From assembly GCA_963820035.1 (NCBI GenBank), contig CAWFYK010000007.1, positions 288,874-352,873 of the forward strand: DNA of 64,000 nucleotides. Reading direction: 5' to 3'. Shown here piece after piece: positions 10,543 through 20,783 of this stretch. The translations under genes and the position numbers were made by a program. Source of the stretch: JAWWPG01 sp963820035. GTDB lineage: Bacteria; Actinomycetota; Actinomycetes; Propionibacteriales; Nocardioidaceae. The notes under the pieces were generated by a model. It was given only the letters and a program-made list of their open reading frames with translations. It searched no databases and was not told where the DNA came from. The stretch's first letter is position 1. Every line of letters starts with the position of its first letter.

Positions 10543-12563
10543 TCACGCGCCCTCGCGTCCGACGACGGCCGGCGATCGACTGCGACCGCTGCCGCTCGTG
10601 CCGGCGAGTCCGCAGGTCGGCCGTCGACGCTCGTGTCGGTCGATGAACGTGAAGCGAGCGACGAGCGCTTGTAGTACTCGAGGATGCCTTCGGGGTGCCG
10701 CGCGAACGCGACCGCGCCGAGACCGAAGAGGACGAACTGCCACGACTGCGAAACGCCGAGGGCGTTCAGGACCTCGGGGAAGAACTTGAGCGCCAGCGCG
10801 GCCTCGATCGCGCCTTCCACGGTGCGCGAGCCGAGCGTCACGACGAGCACCAGCCAGAACAGCGCGAACTGCACGGTGAAGTTGGCTTGGTAGTTCGCGG
10901 CGCCTTCGCGCATCGAGAGCAGCGCGCCGCCGGCGGCCGCGATCCCCGCGCACAGCGCGAACGCGGTGATGCGGGCCCGGTTCGGAGCTGATGCCGATCG
11001 ACGCAGCCGCGGTCTCGCTCCCGGCGAGCGCGCGCAGGTTCCGGCCCGTCGTGCCGCGCGCGCACGCGGATGACGAGGATGCTCGTGATCACGAGCGCGA
11101 GCAGGCAGAGGAAGAAGAACGAGCGGTCGCTGGTGAAGTTGATCGGACCGAGCACCGGACGCGGAACCTCGACCGGCAGCAGGCCACCGCCCGCCCAGTC
11201 GAACTTCACGATCACGTTCTCGAAGAAGAGCGCGAAGGCGAGCGTGGCGAGCGCGAGGTAGATGCCGCCGAGCCGCAGCGCCGGGATCGCCAGCAGCGCG
11301 CCGACCGCGGCCGCGATCGCGATGCCGAGCGCCATCCCGACGAACACGGAGACGCCCGAACCGGGTGGCGAGCTGCCCGCACGTGAACGCGCCCATCGCC
11401 GCGAACGAACCCTGCGCGAGCGAGATCTCGCCCGCCATCCCGGTGAACACCGTGATCGACAAGAAGATGATCGAGAAGATGACCGCCTGCGTCGCGAGCG
11501 AGAGCCAGTACGCGTTGCCGATGAACGCGAACCAACCGACGGCGCCGATGCACACCACCGCGCCGACGACGTGGGTCGCGCAGGGTCAGGCCCGGGACCG
11601 CGTTCGGCCGCGGCGAGCGCGGGCGGCGGCGCGTCGACGCCGGCGAGCGGATCGGCGAACTCCTTGTTGCCGCTGCAACGACGGCTTCAGGATGAGGACG
11701 AGGAACAAGACGATGAACGGCAGCGACGGCCGCAGCCCCTGCGCCAGGATGCTGTTCGTCGGCAGGGTGCGGGAGAGCACCTGCGCGCCGATACCGAGCG
11801 CCAGACCGCCGACGAGCGCGAGCGGGAGACTCGACAGTCCCGCGAACGCGGCCGCGGCGATCGCGACGACGATCAGCAGGAAGAAGTTCTCCGACGACAG
11901 CTGCGGAAAGAGCGGGCCGAGCAGCAGCCCGGCCATGCCGGCGAGGATGCTCGACAGCGCCCAGCCCACCGACGAGACGCGATCCGCGCTGATGCCCGAG
12001 AGCTCCGTCATCCGCGCGCTCTCGACCACCGCGCGCATGCGCAGCCCGATCCGGGTGTAACGGAACATCAACGTGAGCCCGACGACGAGCGCCGAGCGTC
12101 GACGATGATCGTCGCGAGCTGATCGCGATCGACCGCGTAGCTGAAGAACTCGTAGCGCGTGTCGCCGTTTCCGACGACGCCCACGACGCCGTAGAGCGGC
12201 GAGCTCCCGAACCGCAGCGACGAGCTTCACGATCTCGGGGAGCGCGACGAGCAGACCGATCGACACCGCGAGGCGCGCCACCGGCGCGGCGGTGCGCAGG
12301 TAGCGATAGATGCCGAAGTACAGGAGCAGGCCGAGCAACGGCGACACGATCGAGCACCGCGACGAACGCGGCCGGCGGGATCGGCCAACCGTGCTTGACG
12401 CGCAACTCGTAGTAGCACGGCCGCGGCCGCGTACGCCTGCGCGCCGAACGCGAGGTTGAAGACGCCCGGAGACCTTGTAGGTGAGGACGAAACCGACTGC
12501 GACGAGCGCGAAGACGCAGCCGATCGGGAAGCCCTGGATGACCGAGCTGGTCAGCTCCTGCAC
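10543..12563 (-). CDS. Fused LivH-LivM ABC transporter permease
   Basis: About 670 residues combining both branched-chain-type permease subunits. The first half starts VQELTSSVIQGFPIGCVFAL and contains ADRVSSVGWALSSILAGMAG, as in LivH. It ends LVLILKPSLQR and passes without a stop through NKEFADPLAGVDAPPP into the second half. That half has AYWLSLATQAVIFSIIFLSI and TGMAGEISLAQGSFAAMGAF, the LivM signature, and ends near EGILEYYKR. Breaks near 12480, 12365, 12215, 12090, 11665, 11570, 11370 and others. GTG 12563 has GGAAG upstream. Each half should supply one membrane domain; fusions like this occur in actinobacteria. Confidence 0.85.
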
Positions 12564-12613
12564 CCGTTCTTCCGACCCTGACCATGACGCCCCGATAGCT
12601 GGATTACCGTAAC

Positions 12614-12630
12614 CGAGAACGGCTCTCTCG
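12614..12630. promoter_or_regulatory. Operator-like palindrome, site A (GAGAA-N-CTCTC family)
   Basis: CGAGA-ACGGCTC-TCTCG (7-base centre) lies 51 bases upstream of the permease start, in the 122-base gap between the reductase gene and the transporter operon. The same arrangement recurs at 15282, 34620 and, more loosely, 51653. Its position suggests repressor control of the transporter by a TetR-type regulator. Confidence 0.55.
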
Positions 12631-12685
12631 AACAAGCAGCATTCGGGTTCTCGCGCGGTCGACGCCGGGTCGGTGCTCAGCGCGT

Positions 12686-13739
12686 TCACCGGATCGGATG
12701 CCGCGGGCCCGCGGGCGTGATCGGCGGGAGGTCGGCCGTCGCAAGGATTCCCGGCGCGGCGGCGCACACGTAGGGGATCGCGTTGACGGGCCGGTTCGCG
12801 GTGTACGCGGGCGTGAACGACGCGAGGTCGTCGAGGGGGACGGGAAACGTGAGGTCGACGTCGAACGGCGCGTCGCCCTGCACGCGCACTCGCCATCCCG
12901 TCGGGCGCAGATCCCACGTCGGGTTCGACGTCGGTCGTGCAGTACCAGTTCGCGGTGAACCGCACGACGTCGGTACCGCCGCGCTTGCCGACGATGATCG
13001 TGCGCTGCGCGCCGACCGTTCCCGCCGCGATCTCTCCCGCGAGCAGGACGTGTCGTGCGCGTGCCGCCGCGACCTCGCCGACGCACGTCCACTCGTCGAC
13101 CGGTCGGCCCGCGGCCTCGGCGAGCACGCCGAGCGCGGGCGCGAATTCGCCGAGCAGGTAGCCGGCGCGGCTCGTGTCGAACGACGCGACCGGCTTCCCG
13201 AACTTCATCTGCTCGAAGAGCATGTGCGGCGAGTCGCGTCGCGACAGGTTCGCGTACTCGTTGATCTCGATCGACTCGACGCTGCGTTGCATCGACAACA
13301 GCGCGAACGGGAGGGCGTCGGTGATGAACCCGGGGCTGCTGCCGGTCGCGTAGATCGACGGCTTCCGCGCGCGCACGCCGCGACGACGCGGGCCGCGCGT
13401 CGTCGTCCAGCCGTTGCCCGCCGGCGAAGAGCTCACCGCGCGTCGTCACGACGTTCGTTCCCGACTCGAGCAACGCCACGACGTCGTCGAGGTCGAAGAC
13501 ACGCGGCATGTAGAGGACGCAGTCGGCGTCGAGGGCCGCATCGCGGCGCGATCGGTGGTCGCGCGCACGCCGACCGGATCCTCACCGCAGAGCGCGCCCG
13601 CGTCGACGCCCGCCTTCGCGGGGTCGTAGACCAACACGCCGACGAGGTCGAGATCCGGGTGCCGGATGACCTCGCGCAGCGCGCGCGTACCGATGTTGCC
13701 CGTCGCCCACTGGACGACGCGGTAACGCGGCGCGCTCAA
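12686..13739 (-). CDS. Dihydrodipicolinate-reductase-like NAD(P)-binding protein
   Basis: About 350 residues. RVVQWATGNIGTRALREV is the N-terminal dinucleotide-binding motif seen in actinobacterial DapB-like proteins, followed by LVGVLVYDPAKAGVDAGAL. Later segments (TGSSPGFITDALPFAL, EYANLSRRDSPHMLFEQM, FTANWYCT) fit the same family, which is often annotated as dihydrodipicolinate reductase but lies in lipid-catabolic clusters. Breaks near 13545, 13395 and 12890. The likely TTG start at 13739 overlaps the TGA of the aldehyde dehydrogenase gene. The true substrate is unknown; lysine synthesis is unlikely from the context. Confidence 0.75.
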
Positions 13740-15204
13740 CTCGCCGGCTCGGCCAGCGTCTTGCGCTCGAGGAATTCGTCGAGCCCGGCCGATCCCATCT
13801 CGCGCCCGATCCCCGACTGCTTGTAGCCGCCGAACGGCGCGTCGGGCGCGTAGTAGACGCCGCCGTTCACGCTCATGGTCCCGGCCCGGATCCGCCGCGC
13901 GAACGCAGAGCGCGCGCTCGCGATCGGCGCCCACCACCGCGCCCGAGAGCCCGAAGATCGAGTTGTTCGCGATACGGACCGCGTCGTCGTCGCCGTCGTG
14001 CGGCAACACCACGAGCACGGGGCCGAACAGCTCGTCCTGCGCGACTGCAGAGTTCTCGTCGGCCCCCGCGATCAGCGTCGGCTCGTAGAAGAAGCCGTGC
14101 GGAAGGTGTTCGGGGATGCGGCCGCCGATCACCGCTTTGGCGCCGTCGGCGATCGCGCGATCGACGTAACCCGCGACCTTCTCGCGCTGCCGCGCACTGA
14201 TGAGCGGACCCATCATGTTCCCGGGTCGGTGGGATCGCCGTACGGCATGCCCGCGAGCGTCGTCGCGCGCCATGTCGACCACCTCGTCGTACCTGTCGCG
14301 CGGAACGACGAGCCGCGACGTGATCGCGCAGCCCTGACCGGAATGCGAGGTCGCGGCATAGGAACAGAACAGCGCGGCCATGGTCGCGTCGCCGTCGTCG
14401 AGGAGGACGAACGCCGACTTGCCGCCGAGCTCGAGGAACACGCGCTTCACCGTCGCGCTCGCGGCGGCCATGATCTGGCGCCCGACCGGGGTCGAGCCGG
14501 TGAACGACACGACGTCGATGTCGGGGTGGGTCGTCAGCTCCGCGCCGACCGCGGCGTCGGAGGAGGTGAGGACGTTCACGACGCCGGGCGGGATGTCGGT
14601 GGACTCGGCGATGAGCTTGCCGAGCGCGAGCGTCGCCCACGGCGTGTCGGGCGCACCCTTGAGCACAACGGTGCATCCGGCCGCGAGCGCCGGCGCGAGC
14701 TTCGCGAGCGCGAGCTGGATCGGATAGTTGTACGCGGCGATCGCGCCCACGACACCGGCGGCCTCCTTCTCGATCCACCGGTGGTGCCGGCCCGCGAAAG
14801 TGTCGCGGTCGCCGAGGTCTTCGACGAAGTCGTAGCCCTCGAGGAGATCCGCGTACCAGGCCACGACATCGATCGGCCCCTCGAGTTGCGGACCGCTCGT
14901 ACTCGAGACCGGCGCGCCGACCTCGTGCACGAGGATCTCCCGCAGCGAGTCGACGTTGTCGAGCAGGGCCTGGTGCAGTTGCCGCATGCAGCGCACGCGG
15001 AACGCGTGGTCGGTCGCCCAGTCCGTCGTGTCGAACGCGCGCCGGGCCGCGCTGATCGCGCCGCTGCGCGTCGTCCACCGTCGCGTCGGCGGCCACGCCG
15101 AGGACCGCGCCGGTCGACGGCGAGATGGTCTCGTACGTCGCGCCGTTCGCGGCCGGCACCAGCTCGCCGTCGATCAGTAGCCGCTCTTCGTGCCAGGTCG
15201 TCAC
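13736..15204 (-). CDS. NAD(P)-dependent aldehyde dehydrogenase
   Basis: About 489 residues from GTG 15204 with GGGGGAG upstream. AAYNYPIQLALAKLAPALAA, VVLKGAPDTP (cofactor Lys), VSFTGSTPVGRQI (Rossmann turn), ELGGKSAFV (general-base Glu) and SHSGQGCAITSRL (catalytic Cys) are all present, so the enzyme should be active. The C-terminus GLDEFLERKTLAEPAS follows breaks near 13890 and 14240; another lies near 15065. It oxidises an aldehyde to the acid, fitting a role in side-chain or ring degradation. It is divergent from the acyl-CoA dehydrogenase operon across a shared 139-base promoter region. Confidence 0.9.
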
Positions 15205-15281
15205 GGACTCACGCTCCCCCGATCTGCGCCGGCGTCGCATCGCGACTCATTCGTACCGGCCTGATAGGACGATTACGCTAC

Positions 15282-15300
15282 GCGAGAATCTGTCTCTCGC
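15282..15300. promoter_or_regulatory. Operator-like palindrome, site B
   Basis: GCGAGA-ATCTGTC-TCTCGC, perfect 6-bp arms with a 7-base centre, in the gap between the divergent aldehyde dehydrogenase and acyl-CoA dehydrogenase genes. It is the most symmetric member of the motif group at 12614 and 34620. It could control both directions. Confidence 0.6.
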
Positions 15301-15343
15301 CAAGAGCATGCGGGATTCTCCAGCCGATGCATGGGGGCCCGGA

Positions 15344-16523
15344 ATGAACGAGCCAGGGCGGGGGCCGGTGATCGCCGAGTTCCGGGCCGAGCTCCACTCC
15401 TGGCTCGACCCCCATCACGACGAGCTCGCACCGCGCGTACGCCGCGCCGGGAACGCTCGACGAGCAGATCGCGCAGATGCAACGCGTGAAGTCGATCCTG
15501 TACGACGCGGGTTGGATGCGGTACGGGTGGCCCGAGCAGGTGGGCGGACTCGGCGGCTCGCCGCTCCTGCGCACCGAGCTCGGCGCGGCGCTGGCCGCCC
15601 GCGACCTCGCCGACCCCGGGCTGTTCTCCCTCATCGAAGTGCTCGCGCCCACGCTCATCGACTTCGCCCCGCCCGCGCTCGCGGCCGAGGTCGTTCCCCT
15701 CCTGCTGTCGGGCGCGGAGATGTGGTGCCAGGGATTCTCGGAACCGGGAACCGGCAGCGACCTCGCGTCGCTCAGCTGCCGCGCGGTTCCCGACGGCGAC
15801 GCCGAGACCGCGTCGACTGGGTCGATCAACGGTCAGAAGGTCTGGACGAGCCTGGCGCAGTACTCCGATCGTTGCGTCCTGCTGACGCGCACCGGGCCCG
15901 CCGAGTCGCGCCACCGCGGCATCACCGCATTCTTCGTCGACATGGACACGCCCGGGATCACGGTCGCGCCGATCGAGATGATCAACGGCGTGCGCGAGTT
16001 CGCCGAGGTGTTCTTCGACGACGTCGTCGTCCCGGCGGATCGGGTGCTCGGCACGGTCGAACGGCGGCTGGGCGGTCGCGATGAGCATCCTCCCGTTCGA
16101 GCGGTCGTCGTGTTTCTGGCAGCGCATCGCGTACCTGTACCGCCGCCTGGAGCAGGCCGTCGAGGTCGCACCCGACACGATCGCAACGCGGAGATCGTCG
16201 GCAACGCGTTCCTGCATCTGCACGCGCTGCGCGCCCGGTCACGTGCCACGCAACACCGGCTCGCCGCCGGCGCGACGCTCGGCGCGGAAACCTCGATCGA
16301 CAAGGTGCTCGTCGCGACGGCGGAGCACACGACCTACGACGCGGTGCGCCGGTTGCTGCCCGGGCGTCGTGGAGATGGACGACGACGCGAGCGGCGTGAC
16401 GTGGCGCACCGAGTACCTCTACTCGCGCGCCGCGACGCATCTACGGCGGCACGGCCGAAGTGCAGCGCAACATCATCGCCCGGCGCCTGCTCGATCTCGG
16501 GGACGACGATGCGACGCCCATGA
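15344..16523 (+). CDS. Acyl-CoA dehydrogenase, full-length subunit
   Basis: About 390 residues. EMWCQGFSEPGTGSDLASLS is the FAD-binding signature, followed by INGQKVWTS and ITAFFVDMDTPGI. The end carries IYGGTAEVQRNIIARRLL; here Gly replaces the Glu that is the catalytic base in medium-chain enzymes, so the base must sit elsewhere, as in long-chain and steroid-type families. Breaks near 15440, 16070, 16165, 16365 and 16437. The predicted stop TGA 16521-16523 overlaps the ATG of a second, shorter dehydrogenase, suggesting a heteromeric enzyme. Confidence 0.88.
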
Positions 16524-17471
16524 TGGAAGCCGAAGAGCACGCGCTGCTCGCAGTCCACAGTCCGCGACGCGATCGCCGCCGCGGCGGCCGGCGGCGATCG
16601 ACGCGGCCCTGACCGAACTCGGTTGGCTGGAGATGCTCGCCGCCGAGCCACGCGACGCGATCGACATCGTCTTCACCGCGCTCGGCGAGACGAACGGCGC
16701 CGCGTCCGCGCTCGACGACGTGGTCGTGTCCGCGCTGGGTCTCGCACCGCGCGCCGACCTCGCGGTGTTGCTCCCCGCTTCGGCACGTGGGATCCGCCCG
16801 GGAACATCGATGGCGACCGCGCCGCCGCGACCGGGCTCGCGACCTCGCGCGTCGCGACCGCGCGCGAGATTGCTGGTGGTGTGCGAACGGATCGCGCGCT
16901 CGTCGTACCGTGCCGCGGAGGCCGCCGAGGTGAGCCCGGTGCAGGGCATCGATCCGGACGCGCGGCTTCCACCGCGTGCGCGTCGAGTGCGAGCCGGCGG
17001 CGGCGACGGCACTCGAACCCGACGCGTGGGAAACGGCGGTGTCGGTCGGCCGCCGCGCGGTCGCCCACCAGATCTCCGGGAGCGCGCCGAACGATGCTCG
17101 ACCTCGCCCGCACCCACGCGTTGGAGCGGGTGCAGTTCGGCCGGGCGATCGTGCGCTTCCAGGCCGTACGCCACCGGCTCGCGGAGACCCTCGTCGCGAT
17201 CGAAGCCCTCGACGCGACCCTGGGCGCGGCCGCCGACGAACCGAACGCGATCACGGCCGCGCTCGCCAAGGCGACGGCGGGCCGCACCGCGCGCAGCGTT
17301 GCCGCGCACTGCCAGCAGGTGCTCGCCGGAATCGGGTTCACCACCGACCATCCGTTCCACCGATTCCTCAAGCGATCGATGCTGCTCGAAGGATTGTTCG
17401 GATCCGCCGACGACATTGCGCTCGACCTCGGTCGCCAACTCCTCGCGGCGCGCGGCGCGTCCCGACCCTGA
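16523..17471 (+). CDS. Acyl-CoA dehydrogenase, short partner subunit
   Basis: About 315 residues. The N-terminal part is weakly conserved (LTELGWLEMLAAEP). The C-terminal helical domain is clear: THALERVQFGRAIVRFQAVR followed by LAETLVAIEALDATLG, then FTTDHPFHRFLKRSML. It lacks the FAD-motif SEPxAGSD seen in its neighbour. Paired dehydrogenase genes of unequal type, overlapping TGATG, are the pattern of the alpha2beta2 acyl-CoA dehydrogenases of actinobacterial steroid side-chain breakdown. Breaks near 16560, 16785, 16870, 16965 and 17090. Function inferred from pairing. Confidence 0.82.
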
Positions 17472-17492
17472 TCGAGCTGTGAAGGAGCAACC

Positions 17493-18787
17493 GTGACGGA
17501 CTGCGAGTGACCGACTTCGACGACGATCGACTTCTTCCGCGACGACGACGCTCGTCGCCGACCCGTACCCGTACTTCGACCACCTGCGCGCGCAGTGCCC
17601 GGTGCAGCGCGAGCCGCACCACGACGTGGTGATGGTGACCGGCTACGACGAGGCGATCGCGGTGTTCCACGACACCGCGACGTTCTCGTCGTGCAACTCG
17701 GTGACGGGACCGTTCCCCGGGTTCCCGGTGCCGCTCGAGGGCGACGACGTCAGCGAGCTGATCGAGCAGCACCGCGACGAGCTGCCGTTCAGCGACCAGC
17801 TCCCGACGCTCGATCCGCCGAAGCACACCGCGCACCGCGGGCTGCTGATGCGCCTGATCACGCCGAAGCGGCTGAGGGAGAACGAGGAGTTCATGTGGCG
17901 GCTCGCCGATCGGCAGATCGACGAGTTCCTCGCCAACGGCGCGTGCGAGTTCATCAGCGAGTTCGCGAGCCCGTTCGCCATGCTCGTCATCGCCGACCTG
18001 CTCGGCGTGCCCGAGTCCGATCACGAGATGTTCCGCGCCGAGCTCGGCGCGAAGCGTCCGGGCCGCGCGGTCGGCAGCACCGAGCAGACGATGGCGCACA
18101 GGCCGTTGGAGTTCCTCTACGAGCGGTTCACCGAGTACATCGAGGACCGGCGCCGCAACCCGCGCGACGACGTGCATGACCGGCCTCGCGACCGCGACGT
18201 TCCCCGACGGCTCGACTCCCCGAGGTCGTCGACGTCGTGCGCGATCGCCGCGAACCTCTTCGCGGCCGGCCAGGAGACGACCGTGCGGCTGCTCGCGTCC
18301 GCGCTCCAGATGCTCGGCGAGGAGCCCGACCTCCAGCAGCTGCTCCGCGACGAGCGCGACCGCATCCCGAACTTCATCGAGGAGATGCTGCGGATCGAGA
18401 GCCCGATCAAGGGCGACTTCCGCCTGTCGCGCGTGCCGACGACCGTCGGCGGCGTCGACATCCCGGCCGGCACCACGGTGATGGTGCTCAACGGCGCCGC
18501 GAACCGCGACCCGCGCCGGTTCGAGAACCCGGACGAGTTCCTCGTCGACCGCGCGAACGCCCGCCAGCACATCGCGTTCGGGCACGGCATCCACACCTGC
18601 CCGGGCGCGCCGCTCGCTCGCGCCGAGGGCCGCGTCAGCGTCGAGCGCATCCTCGACCGCATGCCCGACATCACGATCTCCGAGAGCCGAACACGGCCCG
18701 CCGGCGCCGCGCCGCTACCAGTACGTGCCCACCTACATCCTCCGCGGGCTCACACGCCTGCACCTCGAGTTCACGCCCGTCGCATGA
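17493..18787 (+). CDS. Cytochrome P450 (paralogue 1)
   Basis: About 430 residues from GTG 17493 with AAGGAG 6 bases upstream. The first codons reach an early TGA unless one base is corrected near 17505. LDPPKHTAHRGLLMRLITPK is the conserved early helix, AANLFAAGQETTVRLL the oxygen-activating I helix, EEMLRIESPIKGDF the ExxR helix and FGHGIHTCPGAPLARAEGR the haem loop with Cys. It is a close relative of the P450 at 24976. Other breaks near 17550, 18178, 18225 and 18695. The soluble protein needs a ferredoxin partner, not present in this operon. Its TGA overlaps the next ATG. Confidence 0.92.
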
Positions 18788-19937
18788 CGGAGATCATCGA
18801 GCCGTTCCGGATCGACGTCGACGACGCGCGTCCTCGACGACCTGCGCGACCGGCTCGCACGCACCCGCTTCCCGGATCAGATCGACGACACGGGCTGGGA
18901 GTACGGCATCCCGATCGACTACCTGCGCGAGCTCGTCGACGTACTGGCGCGACGAGTACGACTGGCGCGCGCACGAGGCCGAGCTCAACGAGCTCGCGCA
19001 CTTCCGCACCGACCATCGACGGGCAGTCGATCCACTTCGTCCACGTGCGCTCGCCGCACCCGACGCGTTGCCGTTGCTGCTCATGCACGGTTGGCCGGGC
19101 TCGTTCACCGAGTTCCTCGACGTCATCCCGCGGCTCACCGACACGCTTCGACCTGATCGTGCCGTCGCTCCCCGGCTACGGGTTCTCGGAGCCGCCACGC
19201 ACGCACGCGGCTGGGACGTCGGCGCGGATCGCGCGCGCGTTCATCGAGTTGATGCAGCGGCTCGGCTACGCGCGCTACGGCGCGCAGGGCGGCGACTGGG
19301 GCGCGCAGGTCGCGACGCGCATCGGCGCGCTCGATCCCGGAGCACTGCGTCGCCATCCACCTCAACATGCCGATCGCGGACCGCCCCGCCGAACCGGTCG
19401 ACCTCGACCGACGAGGACAAAGCCGACCTCGCGGCGATGGCGCACTTCCAGCGCGAGGAATCCGGCTACGCGCTCGAGCAGTCGACGAAGCCGCAGACGA
19501 TCGGCGTCGCGCTCAACGACTCCCCGGCGGCGCTGCTCGCGTGGATCGTGGAGAAGTTCCGCGCGTGGAGCGACTGCGACGGTCACCCGGAGAACGCGTT
19601 CACGCGCGACCAGCTGCTCACGAACGTGATGATCTATTGGTTGACGGAGACGAGCGCGTCCGTCGGCGCGGCTGTACTGGGAGCACCGGAACAGCGCGGA
19701 AGCCGCAGGCGTTCGTCGCCGTGCCCGACCGGCGTCGCGCGCTACCCGAAGGAGGTGCTGCGCTTCCCGCGGCCCTGGGTCGAGCGCCGCTACAACGTGA
19801 CCCACTGGGCCGACATGCCCCGCGGCGGCCACTTCGCCGCGATGGAGCAGCCCGCCCTCTTCGCCGACGACGTCGAGCCTTCTTCCCCTCCCTGCGACCG
19901 CCGACTCCCTGCACCATTTCCCGCCATCAGATGGTAG
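18784..19937 (+). CDS. Epoxide hydrolase (alpha/beta fold)
   Basis: About 380 residues from ATG 18784. It starts with the EHN-type N-terminal domain (EPFRIDVDDA, then LARTRFPDQIDDTGWEYG). The HGWPGSF oxyanion loop, VPSLPGYGFSEPP and GGDWGAQVATRI with the nucleophile Asp define microsomal-type epoxide hydrolases. PRGGHFAAMEQP near the end has the catalytic His. At least five breaks between 18828 and 19150, plus others near 19410, 19675 and 19880. The C-terminus is uncertain; reading it one base over gives RAFFPSLR, the usual end. It likely opens epoxides made by the P450s. Confidence 0.88.
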
Positions 19938-19978
19938 GAATTCCGGCTCCGGTGCCCTTTCCCTACCATCGATGGCGG
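19921..19978. promoter_or_regulatory. Nested inverted repeat upstream of an SDR gene
   Basis: CCGCCATC-A-GATGGTAGG at 19921-19938 is answered by CCTACCATC-GATGGCGG at 19962-19978, giving 17-bp complementary arms with one bulged base and a 23-base centre. Each arm is itself nearly palindromic (CCATC/GATGG). It lies 64 bases before the SDR start. There is no T-tract, so a double operator is as likely as a terminator. Confidence 0.55.
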
Positions 19979-20041
19979 GTTGCCGGGCTCGATATTGGTG
20001 TCATCCTGCGGTGGCACGAAATCGAAACGGGGGATGACCTG

Positions 20042-20783
20042 ATGGGGCTGTTGGACGGCAAGGTCGCGGTCATCACCGGCGCGGGGTCGGGGATGGCCCG
20101 AGCCACGGTCGAGGTCTTCGTGCGCGAAGGCGCCAAGGTCGTGGCCGGCGACATCAGCGGCGCGGAGAAGGACACCGCCGCCGAGTTCGGCGCCGCGCGT
20201 GCTGCCCGTCCACTGCGACGTCACCGACGAAGCCGACGTCGAGGCGCTGGTCCGCACCGCGGTCGACGAGTTCGGGCGCTTCGACATCGATGTGCAACGT
20301 CGCCGGCCTCGCCGACGCGATGATGCTCGCCGACGTCACCACGGAGCACTACGACAAGCTGATGGACGTCGACCTGCGCGGCGTGCTGCTACGGCACGAA
20401 GCACGCGATCAAGGCGATGCTCGAGACCGGCACCGCGGGTTCGATCGTCAACTGGTCGTCGCTCGGCGGCATGAACGGCTCGTACTTCACGGGCGTCTAC
20501 TCGGCCGCGAAGGCGGGCGTGATCGCGATCACCAAGGCCGCCGCGATCGAGTACGGCGCGCAGGGCATCCGCGCCAACTGCCTCTGCCCGGGCTTCATCT
20601 ACACCGCGATGAGCGCGGGCGGCGAGAACATCCCCGGCATGCTCGAGAAGGCCGCGCTGAACCGCGGCGGGCAGCCCGAAGAGGTCGCGGAGGTCGCCGC
20701 GTTCCTCGCGTCCGACCGCGCGTCGTACGTCGTCGGGCGCGATCATCCCCGTCGACGGCGGGTGGGCCGCGAAGCTCGCATGA
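20042..20783 (+). CDS. SDR-family oxidoreductase
   Basis: About 245 residues from ATG 20042 with GGGGGA 8 bases upstream. KVAVITGAGSGMARATVEVF, CNVAGLADAM and YSAAKAGVIAITKAAAIEYG (Tyr-x3-Lys) form a complete classical SDR site, ending with IIPVDGGWAA. Breaks at 20195-20198 (GCG+C), near 20290, 20389-20392 (CTA+C) and near 20742. It starts the second half of the rightward operon and overlaps the next gene by ATGA. Probable hydroxyacyl or hydroxysteroid dehydrogenase. Confidence 0.88.

Noticed and set aside
12604..13509. Lysine-biosynthesis dihydrodipicolinate reductase as the function of the 12686 gene
   Set aside because: The family signature is only the shared N-terminal dinucleotide fold. 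The gene overlaps an aldehyde dehydrogenase gene in a catabolic cluster and no other lysine genes are near.
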